Source: Theropithecus gelada (Eukaryota; Chordata; Mammalia; Primates; Cercopithecidae). From it: a stretch of DNA of 64,000 nucleotides. The first letter of the stretch is position 1. Each line of letters starts with the position of its first letter. The notes below the pieces were generated by a model, which was not told where the DNA came from, searched no databases, and saw only the letters and a list, made by a program, of their open reading frames with translations. The position numbers and the translations under genes are program-made. This document shows, in pieces, positions 11,866-21,430 of this stretch. The stretch is from NCBI RefSeq assembly GCF_003255815.1, contig NC_037673.1, positions 158,109,732 to 158,173,731 of the forward strand. The letters run 5' to 3'.

Positions 11866-11999
11866 CACTAATCTTATTTCACTAACTTTATTGCTTGCAA
11901 TAAGTTTACTTTTATGTGATCTTTCTTAGACTTAGTGGTTCTAGGAAAGACTTGTTTCTGACACTGTTTCTTCGGAATATATTTTTAAAGCTAAGCTGA

Positions 12000-12235
12000 A
12001 ATAATAACACGTATCTTCTATAGCACTTTATGATTTACAAAACATTTTCACACATATTGTTAACTCATTTTTTACCTCACAATAATCCTGTGACTTAGGC
12101 AGGGCAGGTATATTATCCCATTGTCACAGCTGAAGAAAATCTAGGTACCAAAAAATCAATAGCTAATTGATATTCCAGGGTCATGTAGCTAGGCAATGAC
12201 AAACTCTGGAATCAGAACCCCATTCTCGAGAATTC
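12000..12235 (-). mobile_element. MIR-family SINE, antisense
   Basis: It contains TATAGCACTTTATGATTTAC, CACAATAATCCTGTGACTTA, TATTATCCCATTGTCACAGC, CAGGGTCATGTAGCTAGG, and CTCTGGAATCAGAACCCC, an almost full antisense MIR core and flanks. Confidence 0.7.
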
Positions 12236-12548
12236 TACTTTAGTAATAGCAGCAGGAGGGATGTCTGTAGAGGCCGATTCCTGGCACAATAGAGAGAAGC
12301 TGGTTGTTAAACTCTGCTCTGCAATTTGCAATTTTATTTTGCCATCAGGATCATTGATAACATTTTCAAATCACTCTTCATCATAATCAGTGGTAAAAAT
12401 AGCATGGATTAATATTGTTCTAAAATAGTAGAGAAATTCAAGTTTAGATTGTAAAATGATAACAAGGAAGTAACCCAAACCACGTCCTAAACCTATAGGG
12501 ACATACTTTACAAATACAGCTAATTTCTGATCCTTTAACTATCACTGT
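12236..12548. other. Unassigned sequence
   Basis: No repeat recognised between the MIR and the AluJ. Confidence 0.4.
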
Positions 12549-12841
12549 GGCCGGGCACAGTGGCTTGTGTCTGTAATCTCAGCACTTTGCCAGTCCAAGG
12601 TGGGAGGATTGCTTGAGCCCAGGAGTTCGAGACCAGCCTAGGCAACATAGTGAAACTCCATGTAAAACAGAAAAAATAGCTGGGTATGGTGGCATGCACC
12701 TGTGATCTTAGCTATTTGGGAGGCTGAGGTGGGAGGATCACCTGTACCCAAGGAGGTCAAGACTGCAATGAGCCATGATCACTCCACTGCACTCCATCCT
12801 AGGCAACAGAGCAAGACTGACTCAAAAACAAACAAACAAAC
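12549..12841 (+). mobile_element. AluJ
   Basis: A full dimer. It starts GGCCGGGCACAGTGGCTTGT and ends in an A-rich tail of (CAAA)n. The left arm reads GGATTGCTTGAGCCCAGGAG and GACCAGCCTAGGCAACATAG, the AluJ state. A short direct repeat ATCACT (12541-12546 and 12842-12847) is compatible with a worn target duplication. Confidence 0.93.
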
Positions 12842-12847
12842 ATCACT

Positions 12848-13838
12848 TGAAAATTTCTAAAAGACATAGATTTTCAATAAGGAAAATCTTTATATTGTCC
12901 AGAAAATTTGCTGGATTTTAGTGTAAAAGCAAACATTCTAATAATTTCAAAATGTGATGGTGCTACTATTTTTTTAACTTAAAAAAAAGCAATTTGTCCC
13001 CATTGACAATAATTTTAAAAGTTTATTTCAATGAAGGGTTATTCATCATTAATTAAGAATATACTCAATTAAATGTTTTCATAACTTCATTTTATTTTTA
13101 TTTTATGTGGCTTAAACTATTTTTTCAGTCTGTAGTTATTAAATGTGGTATAATAAAAAATTATGAAAGTGCCACAAGAATATAGGTCAATTTCAGCCTA
13201 ATGGTGCTTACACGTTCATAGAATGTTGACAACATCATTTTTGTAAATGTTATCTGGAAGGGAAATGAGAGGGCTTTGGGGTTTTGGGGGAGCTGCCCCC
13301 TTTCAATTTCAAACAAAAGATACTGTTTCGCTAGGCTAACTTCACAGCAAGTAGCTGAGTCAGGGCTAGAACCCAGAATTCAAAAATATTTGTCTCTCTG
13401 TCATTGAATCACGCTGTGCTCAAATGGTTAGCTCTCTCTTATGTTAGTATAACATGGCTTACCAGACCATCTAGGGTTGTCAACATTTAGTCTTACATCA
13501 TAGACGAAGAAGGCTGGAATATTTTATGTAACAAACTCCATTTGGAGCACCACTGGAATTTCTAATGTCGTCTGAAGCCACCATCAGATTAGCTTCAGAG
13601 ACAGCAAAAGCTTAGGAGGGAGGCACACATTTTGCAATTCTCTTGAATAAGAAAGTTTGTATCCACATTTTAAGTGTCAGACACATTGCTAATTCTGATT
13701 TTAGCATACCTCTGATGAAGGGAGTAAAATAATTCTGATAACTGCATTGAACTCATATGTTGCATGATTTTCCTTGATATCTTTAGATTTGCAAAAGTAT
13801 TAGTGTGCAGGGCTTTTGACCTTCTTGTTGACCTATTT
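12848..13838. other. Mostly unassigned; possible antisense MIR at about 13330-13430
   Basis: The phrase CACAGCAAGTAGCTGAGTCA, GGGCTAGAACCCAGAATTC (13344-13381) matches the antisense MIR core. The rest is AT-rich with no family I can name. Confidence 0.4.
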
Positions 13839-13859
13839 TTAAATGACATTTATAATTCT

Positions 13860-14170
13860 CATGTATATTCTTAAATGATTATGTTTGTATCTATATCTAT
13901 ATATAGACATATTTAATTTGTATATATAACTACATCTGTATCTATATATAGCCCTGTATACATCTTTTATATACAGGTAAACATAGATACATACATATAT
14001 ACATAATTGTGTACATAAATACATACATATATAGATGTATAGATGTATATATAGACACATACATATAGCTATCTAGATATAGACGATATCTTTACATATA
14101 CAGACATAGATACACATACGTGGATACTTATATGCTTATAGAGATGTAGAAGGATGTAATATGTATATGT
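13860..14170. repeat. AT-rich TATATC/ATACATA low-complexity tract
   Basis: About 300 bp of imperfect short-unit repeats mixing TATATC, TATATAG, ATACATACATATA and TAGATGTA. The 73-residue tyrosine/isoleucine-rich frame on the minus strand (13839-14060) is an artefact of this repeat. Confidence 0.9.
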
Positions 14171-14204
14171 GAAAAACTGCAAGCAAATATCTTGAATTAA
14201 ATAA

Positions 14205-14320
14205 CTTCCATCCCTCAAGGCCTACCTCAAATGTTAAATTCCCCTGAAGAGTCTCTTCTTCAAATGGAAATTGTTGCTGCCTCCTTTGAGCCTCTTAACA
14301 GTACTCTTCTCAGGAAACTT
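14205..14320 (+). mobile_element. Possible L2 fragment
   Basis: CTCAAGGCCTACCTCAAATG, CCTGAAGAGTCTCTTCTTCA resembles the L2 3'UTR (..CTCAAATGTCACCTCCTCAGAGAGGCC..). It is diverged. Confidence 0.45.
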
Positions 14321-14394
14321 TTTTTCAATCAATCTTGGAATAATATTAATGAGAGCTCACAAGTGTTGATGTGCCGACAGTATCTAATTCACTC

Positions 14395-14560
14395 AGTCTC
14401 CAACGGAAATCTGAGAAGTAGCTATGTTATTCTCTTCGTCTGAAGGAAGAGAAAATCTAACACAAAGAGGTTGAGTGACTTACCCAGTATCAGTGTAAAA
14501 AAAATGCAGAGGAGGAATCTGAACTAAGGTCTGTCTGATGTATTGCTTAGTGTATTGTTT
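14395..14560 (-). mobile_element. MIR SINE, antisense
   Basis: The core is visible: CACAAAGAGGTTGAGTGACT, TACCCAGTATCA, GGAGGAATCTGAACTAAGGT, CTGTCTGATG, matching antisense MIR (AGAGAGGTTAAGTAACTTGCCCAAGGTCA..GGGATTCGAACCCAGGTCTGTCTGAC). Confidence 0.75.
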
Positions 14561-14740
14561 AGTCTCATTAATCAATTAATTAATTCACAATATTTATTGA
14601 GGCTTACTAAAGGCTGTACTAAGTTCTAGGCGGTGTGGTAGGCTGAAGCTTCAGTGTTAAGAGTACATACATGCAGCAGGCAGTCTAATAGGAAGCCAAC
14701 ACCAAGGGCATCTGACAGGCAGAAACTGACAGTTATTAAT
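14561..14740 (-). mobile_element. L2 LINE 3' fragment, antisense
   Basis: TAATTCACAATATTTATTGA, GGCTTACTAAAGGCTGTACT, AAGTTCTAGGCGGTGTGG match antisense L2 (CAACAAATATTTATTGAGCACCTACTATGTGCCAGGCACTGTTCTAGG). It adjoins the MIR. Confidence 0.75.
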
Positions 14741-14984
14741 TAAAAGATTAGTAAGCCTATTTTAAGGCAACTTCAGCAGCTAAAAAGTGAAACAGGAAAT
14801 GTTAGAAAGAAGAGTTACAGAGGACGTGTCCCCAGATCTTCATATAAACTTCAACCAACTGTCTGGCTAACCATGAACTATCTATGTGTGGAACAGAACC
14901 CAAGATTACTAACTAGGGCAAATGAACTGAACAGAGCTCTCAGAGATAGGAAACAGTGTACAGTGCTTGAGTTCAGTGGCCTGT

Positions 14985-15235
14985 TTTTATAAATTAAACA
15001 TTCTTGAGAAGATCAGAATAGTATCTGCAGTATCTGTAACAAAGTATTGACAACATTTGGGATGTAATCCAAAGTACAATATATAAAGAAACTGAAAAAC
15101 ACTTTCCATACTCAGTACAAAAGACAATCAATGGAGACCAACCCAAGATAAGCCAGACTTTGGAATTGTCAAACATTTTAAAGTAACCATTGTAACCATA
15201 GATGTAAATGAAAATAAGATCATAAGCAATAAAAA
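14985..15235 (+). mobile_element. L1M/HAL1-like element, 5' part (segment 1)
   Basis: Diverged sequence leading into the ORF1 region of an old L1 in sense orientation. The identification rests mainly on its continuation at 15331-15905, where ORF1 landmarks are clearer. Confidence 0.5.
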
Positions 15236-15327
15236 GCCTCGAGAAACTGAGGTGGGAGGATTGCCTGAACTCAGGAGGTTGAGACTGCAGTGAACCATGA
15301 TCCATTGTTCTCCAGCCTTTCCAGCAG
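15236..15327 (+). mobile_element. Alu fragment
   Basis: CTCGAGAAACTGAGGTGGGA, GGATTGCCTGAACTCAGGAG, GTTGAGACTGCAGTGAACCA and TTCTCCAGCCTTTCCAGCAG are internal Alu sequence without either arm complete. It sits inside the old L1. Confidence 0.7.
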
Positions 15328-15330
15328 AAA

Positions 15331-15905
15331 AATAAAAGCTATAGAAAGAATCAAGTGGAAATTAGAGGACCAAAACACACAATGTCTGAAGTATAAAATT
15401 CACTTGATATATTTAACGGAAGATTTGAGATGACAAAAGGGGACCGTTAAGATAGAGTCATATATATATATCTCCAATCTGAAAAATGGAGGGAAAAAGA
15501 TTGAAAAATGATGACCAGGAACTCAGAGATTTGTGGAGAGATACCAAATGGTCTAACACATGTAGTTGAAGGCCTAGAGGGAGATCAGAAACAAAATGGG
15601 GCAGAAAAAATATTTCTTAAATGTGATGAAAGGAAATAATTAAATGTTTCAGAAAACTCAGCAAAATCTATGAAGTATAAATGCAAAGAAAATGACATTT
15701 GGTTTATCATAGTTACCTTACTGAAGAACAAAGATGAGAAAAATCTTTAAAGTAGCAAGAGAAATATGACACATTATATAAAAGAGAATCAATTCTCTCT
15801 CAATCGAAAAGATATCAATTATTACTGAAGAATTATCAGAAACAATGGTGGTAATAAGATAGAGGAGCAATATATTTGAAGTTCTGAGAGAAGGTTAAAT
15901 CTTAT
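15331..15905 (+). mobile_element. L1M/HAL1-like ORF1 region (segment 2)
   Basis: Degenerate ORF1 landmarks in order: AATGTCTGAAGTATAAAATTC (consensus ..TGAAAATAAAATTCACTGGATG), AGATTTGTGGAGAGATACCA, AATGGTCTAACACATGTAGT, GGGGCAGAAAAAATATTTC, AAATCTTTAAAGTAGCAAGA, and TATCAGAAACAATGGTGG. Stops and frameshifts are frequent, so no ORF1 protein can be made. The element continues at 16776 beyond the Alu/LTR insertion. Confidence 0.75.
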
Positions 15906-15906
15906 C

Positions 15907-16126
15907 GACTGGGTGCGGTGGCTTACGCCAGTAATCTCAGCACTTTGGGAGGCCGAGACAGGTGGATGACCTGAGGTCAGGAGTTGGAGACCAGCCTGGC
16001 CAATATGGCAAAACCCCATCTCTACTAAAAATACAAAAATTAGCAGGGGATGGTGGTGGGCACCTGTAATCCCAGCTGCTGGGGAGGCTGAACCTGGGAG
16101 CCAGAGGTTGCAGTCAGCTGAGATCG
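15907..16126 (+). mobile_element. AluS, 5' portion, split by an LTR
   Basis: It starts GACTGGGTGCGGTGGCTTAC and runs through GACCAGCCTGGCCAATATGG and TCTACTAAAAATACAAAAATT. About 18 bp around GGCAGGAGAATCGCTTGA are missing between two TGA triplets at about 16091. The element stops inside GAGATCGCG and resumes at 16695 after a 565-bp LTR. Confidence 0.93.
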
Positions 16127-16198
16127 CGTTGAAAGGACACAAAGATAGATGTGTACCCCCCCACCCTGCTACACCCTTTGTTCTGCTCTCTAATCTTT

Positions 16199-16334
16199 GC
16201 ACATACCAGAGATTTCGTAAGTTCTGTGAGTACCTGTTTTTCTGCACGTACCAGAGATTTTGTTTTGCACATACCAGAGATTTCGTAAGTTCTGTGAGTA
16301 CCTGTTTTTCTGCACGTACCAGAGATTTTGTAAG
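16199..16334 (+). repeat. 68-bp direct tandem duplication in the LTR U3
   Basis: Copies at 16199-16266 and 16267-16334 agree over their first 64 bases. Each copy contains two versions of GCACRTACCAGAGATTTYGT, giving four motif copies at 16199, 16244, 16267 and 16312. Tandem direct repeats in U3 are the usual layout of gammaretroviral enhancers; that role here is inferred. Confidence 0.92.
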
Positions 16335-16440
16335 TTCTGAAGCAAGGTCACAAGACGTGTTTAAGTAAGATAAACTCTTGCTGCCATAAACCTGCTCTCC
16401 CGCCTCAAAGGTTGAACCGAAATATCAGAAATGGCAGGAA

Positions 16441-16537
16441 CCAATCATAGTTAGCCAAATCGCCTTGTTCAAACACTAGCCAATCATAGATCTGATTTGT
16501 ATAATAACTCTATGCCCACTTTTCTTAGACTATATAA
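16441..16537 (+). promoter_or_regulatory. Predicted LTR core promoter (CCAAT boxes and TATA box)
   Basis: CCAATCATAG occurs twice (16441 and 16480), 39 bp apart, and TATATAA follows at 16531. Transcription would be expected to start roughly 25-30 bp after the TATA box, giving an R region that ends after the AATAAA at 16617. Activity is not shown by the sequence. Confidence 0.65.
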
Positions 16538-16694
16538 CACTGCTCGGAGCTCAGTGGGGGAGCTCTCCTGCCTGTCTCGTTTCGCGAGCGAGGGAGAGTT
16601 CCAGGTTCGAACCTGTAATAAAGATCCTTGCTGCTTAGCTTTGACTCTGGACTCTGGTGGTCTTCTTCGGGGAATAAACGGTCTGGGCATAACA

Positions 16695-16775
16695 GCGTCA
16701 CTGCACTTCAGCCTGGGTGACACAGCCAGACTGTCAAAAAAACAAAAGAAGAAAGTAAAGAAAAGAAAATTACAT
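16695..16775 (+). mobile_element. AluS, 3' portion, split by an LTR
   Basis: It resumes GCGTCACTGCACTTCAGCCT, GGGTGACACAGCCAGACTGT, then an A-rich tail with G and C interruptions. It is the direct continuation of the Alu that stops at 16126. Confidence 0.92.
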
Positions 16776-16968
16776 ATATAAAAATATCACTACACAATGA
16801 ACATTAAATACAAACATTTTCATAGAAATGAAATCTTATGTGTTACTTGCAAACATGCACGTGAAAGAAATGCCACAGGAAGTTCTGACTGAAGGCAAAT
16901 GATCCTAGATGAAATTTGAATCTTCAGAAAAGATCACTAGACATCATAAATATGTAAGTATAAACACG
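16776..16968 (+). mobile_element. L1M/HAL1-like element (segment 3, end of ORF1 region)
   Basis: GTGAAAGAAATGCCACAGGA, AGTTCTGACTGAAGGCAAAT, GATCCTAGATGAAATTTGAA, CATCATAAATATGTAAGTAT follow the L1 ORF1 end (..AAAGAAATGYTAAAGGAAGTTCTTCAGGCAGAAGG..). It is in sense orientation and continues segment 2. Confidence 0.7.
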
Positions 16969-16969
16969 A

Positions 16970-18094
16970 GAAAATGCGGTATTTGGTTTTCTCTTTCTGC
17001 ATCAGTTTGCTTAGGTAACGGCCTCCAGCTGCATCCATGTTGCTGCAAAGGACAAATTATTTACGTGTAGAAATAATTATTTTTGCTGTGTACATTTCAT
17101 GGTGCATATGTATCACATTTTAAAAAAATCAAATCCACTGTTGATGGGCACCTAGATTGATTCCATATCTTTGCTACTGTGAACAGTGCTGCAATAAATG
17201 TATAATGTGTCTTTTTGCTAGAAAGACTATTTTCCTTTGGATACATACCCAGTAATGAGATTGCTGGGCTGAATGGTAGTTATATTTTTAAGTCTTTAAA
17301 AAATCTCCAAACTGCTTTCCAAAGAGGATGAACCAATTTGCATTCCCACCAGCATTGTACAAATAAGTGTTCTCTTTTCTCCACACTTTCCCCAAATGTT
17401 TTATTTTTTTATTTTTAATAGTAGCCTTTCTGACTGCTGTGAGATAACATCTCAAGGTGGCTTTGATTTGCATTTCCCTGAACTTTAGTGATGCTGAACA
17501 TTTTTTCATGTTTGTTAGCTGTTTGTCTTCTTTTGAGACAACTGTTCACGTTCTTGGCCCACTTTTTAGTAGGGTTGTTTGCTTTTCCCCTGGATGATTT
17601 TTAAGTTCCTTATAAATAAATTCTGGATATTCATCTTTTGTCAGATGCATAGTTTGCAGATATTTTCTCCCGTTCTGTAGGTTTTCCATTTGCTATGTTG
17701 AGAGGTTTTTTTTTTTTTCATGCTGTACAGAAGCTCTCTAGTTTAATTGAGTCTCAATTGTCTATTTTGATTTTGCTGTGTTTGCTTTTGAGGTCTTCAT
17801 CATAAATTCTTTGCCTAAGCCATTGTCTAGAATACTATTTTCTATTTTCCTCTAGAATATGTATACTTTGAAGTCATTCATTTAAATCTTTAATGCATCT
17901 TGAGTTGATATTTGTGTATGGTGAGAAGTAGGGCTACAGTTTCATTCTTCTTCATACAGTTGGCCAGTTTTCCCAGCACCATTTGTTGAATAGGGTGTCC
18001 TTTCCCCATTGTTTATTTGTGTTGACTTTGTTGTAGGTGTGTGGCTTTATCTTAGGGGAATCTGTTATGTTCCAGTGGTCTCTCTGCTTATTTT
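16970..18094 (-). mobile_element. Antisense L1, 3'UTR and 3' part of ORF2
   Basis: The plus strand reads ATGCGGTATTTGGTTTTCTC, CCTCCAGCTGCATCCATGTT, GGATACATACCCAGTAATGA, TTTGATTTGCATTTCCCTGA, TTCTGGATATTCATCTTTTG, CAGCACCATTTGTTGAATAG: the antisense order of a primate L1 from 3'UTR into ORF2. The last roughly 150 bp of the 3' end and any poly-A are missing on the left, which is unusual for an L1 insertion. It is broken at 18094 by an HML-2-type LTR and continues at 19060. Confidence 0.93.
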
Positions 18095-19053
18095 TGTGGG
18101 GAAAAGAAAGACCAGATTGTTACTGTGTCTACACAGAAAGAAGCAGACATAAGAGACTCCATTTTGTTCTGTATTTGAGATGCTGTTAATCTGTGACCCT
18201 ACCTCCAACCTTGTTCTTGCAAGAGACATGTGCTGTGGTGACTCAAGGTTTAAAGGATTTTGGGCTGTGCAGGGTGTGCTTTGTTAAACAAGTGCCTGAA
18301 GGCGGCTTGCTGGTTAAAAGTCATCACCATTCTCTTAATCTCAAGTACCCAGGGACACCTAACACTACCAAAGGTCGCAGGGACCTCTGCCTAGGAAAGC
18401 TAGGTATTGTACAAGGTTTCTCCCCATGTGATAGTCTGAAATATGGCCTCATGGGAAGAGAAAGACCTGATTGTCCCCCAGCCTGACACCTGTGAAGGGT
18501 CTATGTTGAGGAGGACTAGTATAAGAGGAAAGAAGGCCTCTTGGCAGTTGAGATAGAGAAAAGCATCTGTCTCCTGCCCATCCCTGGGCAATGGAACATC
18601 TTGGTGTAAAACTCCATTGTATGTTCTGTTTACTGAGAAAGGAGAAAACAGCCTTAGGGCGAAAGGTGGGACTTGCTAGCGCTATGCTGCTCTTTATACA
18701 CTAAAAAGGTTTATGGAGATGTTTGCATATGCATATCAAGGCACAGCACTTTTCCTTAAAACTTATGTCACAGAGATCTTTATTCATATGTCTTACTGCT
18801 GACCTTCTCCCTACGATGATCCTATTATCCTGTCACTTCCCTTTTTCTAAGATGGTAAAGATAATGATCGATAAATACTGAGGGAACTCAGAGACTGGTG
18901 CCAGCGTGGGTCCTCTGTATGCTGAGCACCGGTCCCCTGGGCCCACCTTTTCTTTCTCTATACTTTGTCTCTGTGTCTCATTTCTTTTCTCAAGTCTCTC
19001 GTTCCACCTAACGAGAAACGCCCACAGGTGTGGAGGGGCAGGCCACCCCTTCA
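18095..19053 (+). mobile_element. HML-2 (HERV-K) LTR5-type solo LTR
   Basis: It begins TGTGGGGAAAAGAAAGACCA and includes AGATTGTTACTGTGTCTACA, AGACTCCATTTTGTTCTGTA, ACATGTGCTGTGGTGACTCA, CTCAAGTACCCAGGGACACC, CTCAGAGACTGGTGCCAGCG, and CTATACTTTGTCTCTGTGTC. It ends GGTGTGGAGGGGCAGGCCAC then CCCTTCA. Length (959 bp) and order match LTR5. The exact 6-bp duplication TATTTT lies at 18089-18094 and 19054-19059, so the solo LTR is complete. The R-region signal that is AATAAA in intact LTR5 reads GATAAA at 18870-18875. The frames at 18193-18486, 18400-18591, 18833-19054 and 18906-19100 are within or antisense to it. I cannot place it among LTR5 subtypes. Confidence 0.95.
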
Positions 19054-19059
19054 TATTTT

Positions 19060-21430
19060 TCCATCAGTACCAGGCTGTTGTGATTCTGTTAGCCTTATAG
19101 TATAACCTTATAGTATAAAGTGTGATGTCTCTAGTTTTGTTCTTTTTTTTTAGGATTGCCTTGGCTGTTTGGACTGTTGTTTTGTTTGTTTGTTTCATAT
19201 GAATATGAGAATAGTTTGTTCTAATTCTGTAAAAAATGATGTTAGTTTCATAAAAATAGCATTGAATCTGTAGATTTATTTGGGCAATATGGACATGTTA
19301 ACAATATTGTTTCTTCCAACCTATGAGCATAGAATTCTTTTCCATTTATTTGTGTTGTCTATGATGTCTTTCAGCAGTGTTTTATAGTTCTCTTTGTAGA
19401 AGTCTTTCACCTCCTTGGTTAGGTGCATTCCTAGGTAATTTTTTTTGTAGCTATTGTATTGTAAAAGGGACTGTGTTGATTTATTTGTTAGCCTGAATAT
19501 TATTGGTGTATAGAAATGCTACTACTGATTTTGTGTGTGATTTTGTATCCTGGGATTTTGATGAAGTCATTTATCAGGTCTAAGAATCCTTTGTTGGAAT
19601 CTTTAGTGTTTTCCAGTTATAGAATCTCATTGTCAGGGAAGATAGATAATTTGACTTGCCCTTTTCCTATTTGGATGCCTTTTTATTTCTTTCTCTTGCC
19701 TCACAGTTCTGACTAGGACTTCTGCTACTATGTTGAATAGGTGTGATGACAATGGGCATCCTTGTCTTGTTTCAGTTCTCAAGTGAAATGCTTCCAGCTT
19801 TTGACTGTTCAGTATTATGTTGGCTGTGGATTTGTCATAGATGGCCTTATTATTTTGAGGTATGTTCCTTCAGTGCTTAGTTTGAGGAAGATTTTTATCT
19901 TGCAATGATGTAGAATTTTATTGAATGCCTTTTCTGCATCTAATGAGATGATCATATGGTATTTGTTTTTAATATTATTTATCTGATGAATCACATTTAT
20001 TGATTTGCATAAGGTGAACCATCCTTGCATCCCAGGTACAAAGTACACATGATTGTAGTGAATTTACTTTTGGAAGTGCTGCTGGATTTGGTTTGCTAGT
20101 ATTTTGTTAAGGATTTTTGTGTCTATGTTCATCACGGACATTAGTCTATAGTTTCCTTTTTGTTGTTGTGTCTTTGCCAGATTTTACTGTCTGGATGATA
20201 CTGGTTTTGTAGAATGATTTAGGGAGGAGTCCCCGCTCCTCAATTTTTTGGAATAGTTTCAGTAGGATTGGTAACAGCTCTTCTTTGTACATCTGGTAGA
20301 ATTTTGCTGTTAATTGATCTGGTCCTGGGCTTTTTTTGGTTGGTAGGTTTTTATTATTTATTCCATTTCACTACTCATTATTTGTCTGTTCAGGGTTTCT
20401 CTTTGTTCCTGGTTCAATCTTGGGAGGTAGTGTGCTTCCAGTGATTTATCCATGTACTCTAGATTTTCTAATTTTTATGCATAGAGATGTTCATAGTAGT
20501 CTCCAGGATCTTTTGTATTTCTGTGGGATTGGTTGTAATGTCACCTTTGTTATTTCCGATTGTACTTATTTGATCTTCTCTTTGTTTATCTTTGTTAATC
20601 TAACTAGCAGTCTGTCAACCTTGCTTATCCTTTAAAAAAGCAAACTTTTTGTTTTAATGATCTTTTGTATGGCTTTTGGGGTCTCAATTTCACTTAGTTC
20701 TGCTCTGACTTTATTATTATTATTATTATTTTCTAGCTTTGGGTTAAGTTTGTTCTTGTTTTTCTGGTTCCTTTAGGTGTGATGTTAGATTATTAATTTG
20801 AGATATTTTGATCTTCTTTATGTTGCCGTTTAGTGCTATAAACGTTCCTCATAATACTGTTTCTGCTGCATCCCAGAGGTTTTGGTGTGCTGTGTCTCTA
20901 TTTTCATTTGTTTCAAATAACATTTGATTTTGGTCTTAATTCTGTTGTCTATCCAAAAGTCATTCAGGAGTTTTTGTTTGTTTGTTTTTGTTGTTGTTGT
21001 TTGTTTTTAGTTTAATTGTATTTTTGTTTATTTGAGTGTCCCTCTCAATATTGATTTTTATTTTTATCTCCCTGTTTTCTGAGAAGATGCTTGATATAAT
21101 TTCATTTTAAAAAAAATTTATTGAGACTTGCTTTCTGACCAAGCATGTGGTCCATCTCTGAGTATGTTCCACATGTAGATGAGAAGAATGTATATTCTGT
21201 GGTAGTTGGGTGCCATATCTGTGAATTGTTATTAGGTCCAATTGCTCAAGTGTCAAATTTAAGTTCATTATTAGTTAGTATTATTATGCCTTGATGATCT
21301 GTCTAATGCTGTTAGTGGGATATTGAAGCTTACCACTATTATTGTGTGGCTGTCAACATCTTTTATTAGGTCTAACAGTAATTGTTTTACAAATCTGGGT
21401 GCGCTAATATTGAGTGCGTTTATATTTAGT
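19060..21430 (-). mobile_element. Antisense L1 ORF2, reverse transcriptase and endonuclease regions
   Basis: This continues the antisense L1. From left to right it runs backward through ORF2: the RT region (19815-20048 translates on the minus strand to a readable RT segment containing SLDAEKAFN and KIIRPSMTNP), then upstream RT, then the endonuclease region (21271-21474 reads INALNISAPRFVKQ and a degraded VSFNIPL where the active element has GDFN). Stops and shifts break it throughout, so it is a dead copy. Simple T/G-rich stretches occur at 20963-21010. Confidence 0.93.
19815..20048 (-). pseudogene. L1 ORF2 reverse-transcriptase remnant
   Basis: The 77-residue minus-strand frame is recognisable L1 RT sequence (MIISLDAEKAFN, then TEGTYLKIIRP). 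An intact L1 ORF2 is about 1275 residues, so this is under a tenth of the protein and lacks the rest of the active site. It is a relic, not a gene. Confidence 0.85.

Larger units (their letters stand above)
16130..16694 (+). mobile_element. Gammaretrovirus-type (class I ERV) solo LTR inside an Alu
   Basis: The segment starts TGAAAGGA and ends ATAACA. It is flanked by an exact 4-bp duplication, GCGT, at 16126-16129 and 16695-16698, and removing it with one GCGT restores a normal Alu reading. U3 carries a tandem duplication (16199-16334). Two CCAAT boxes lie at 16441-16445 and 16480-16484, a TATATAA box at 16531-16537, and an AATAAA signal at 16617-16622, with another AATAAA at 16673-16678. A 14-bp perfect palindrome (16602-16615) precedes the first signal. 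The TGAAAGG start and 4-bp duplication are the gammaretroviral pattern. I cannot name the family. The frames at 16108-16368 and 16497-16781 are chance readings through it. Confidence 0.9.

Noticed and set aside
15822..16247. 141-residue minus-strand open frame
   Set aside because: Antisense Alu joined to LTR sequence; wording such as GLQLLTSGHPPVSASQSAEITG is standard Alu antisense.
16602..16615. tRNA T-arm-like motif (GGTTCGAACC)
   Set aside because: No acceptor, D or anticodon arms flank it. It is a palindrome in an LTR R region.
19815..20048. Recognisable reverse-transcriptase translation, considered as a gene
   Set aside because: It is a small part of a broken antisense L1 ORF2; no active coding frame survives.
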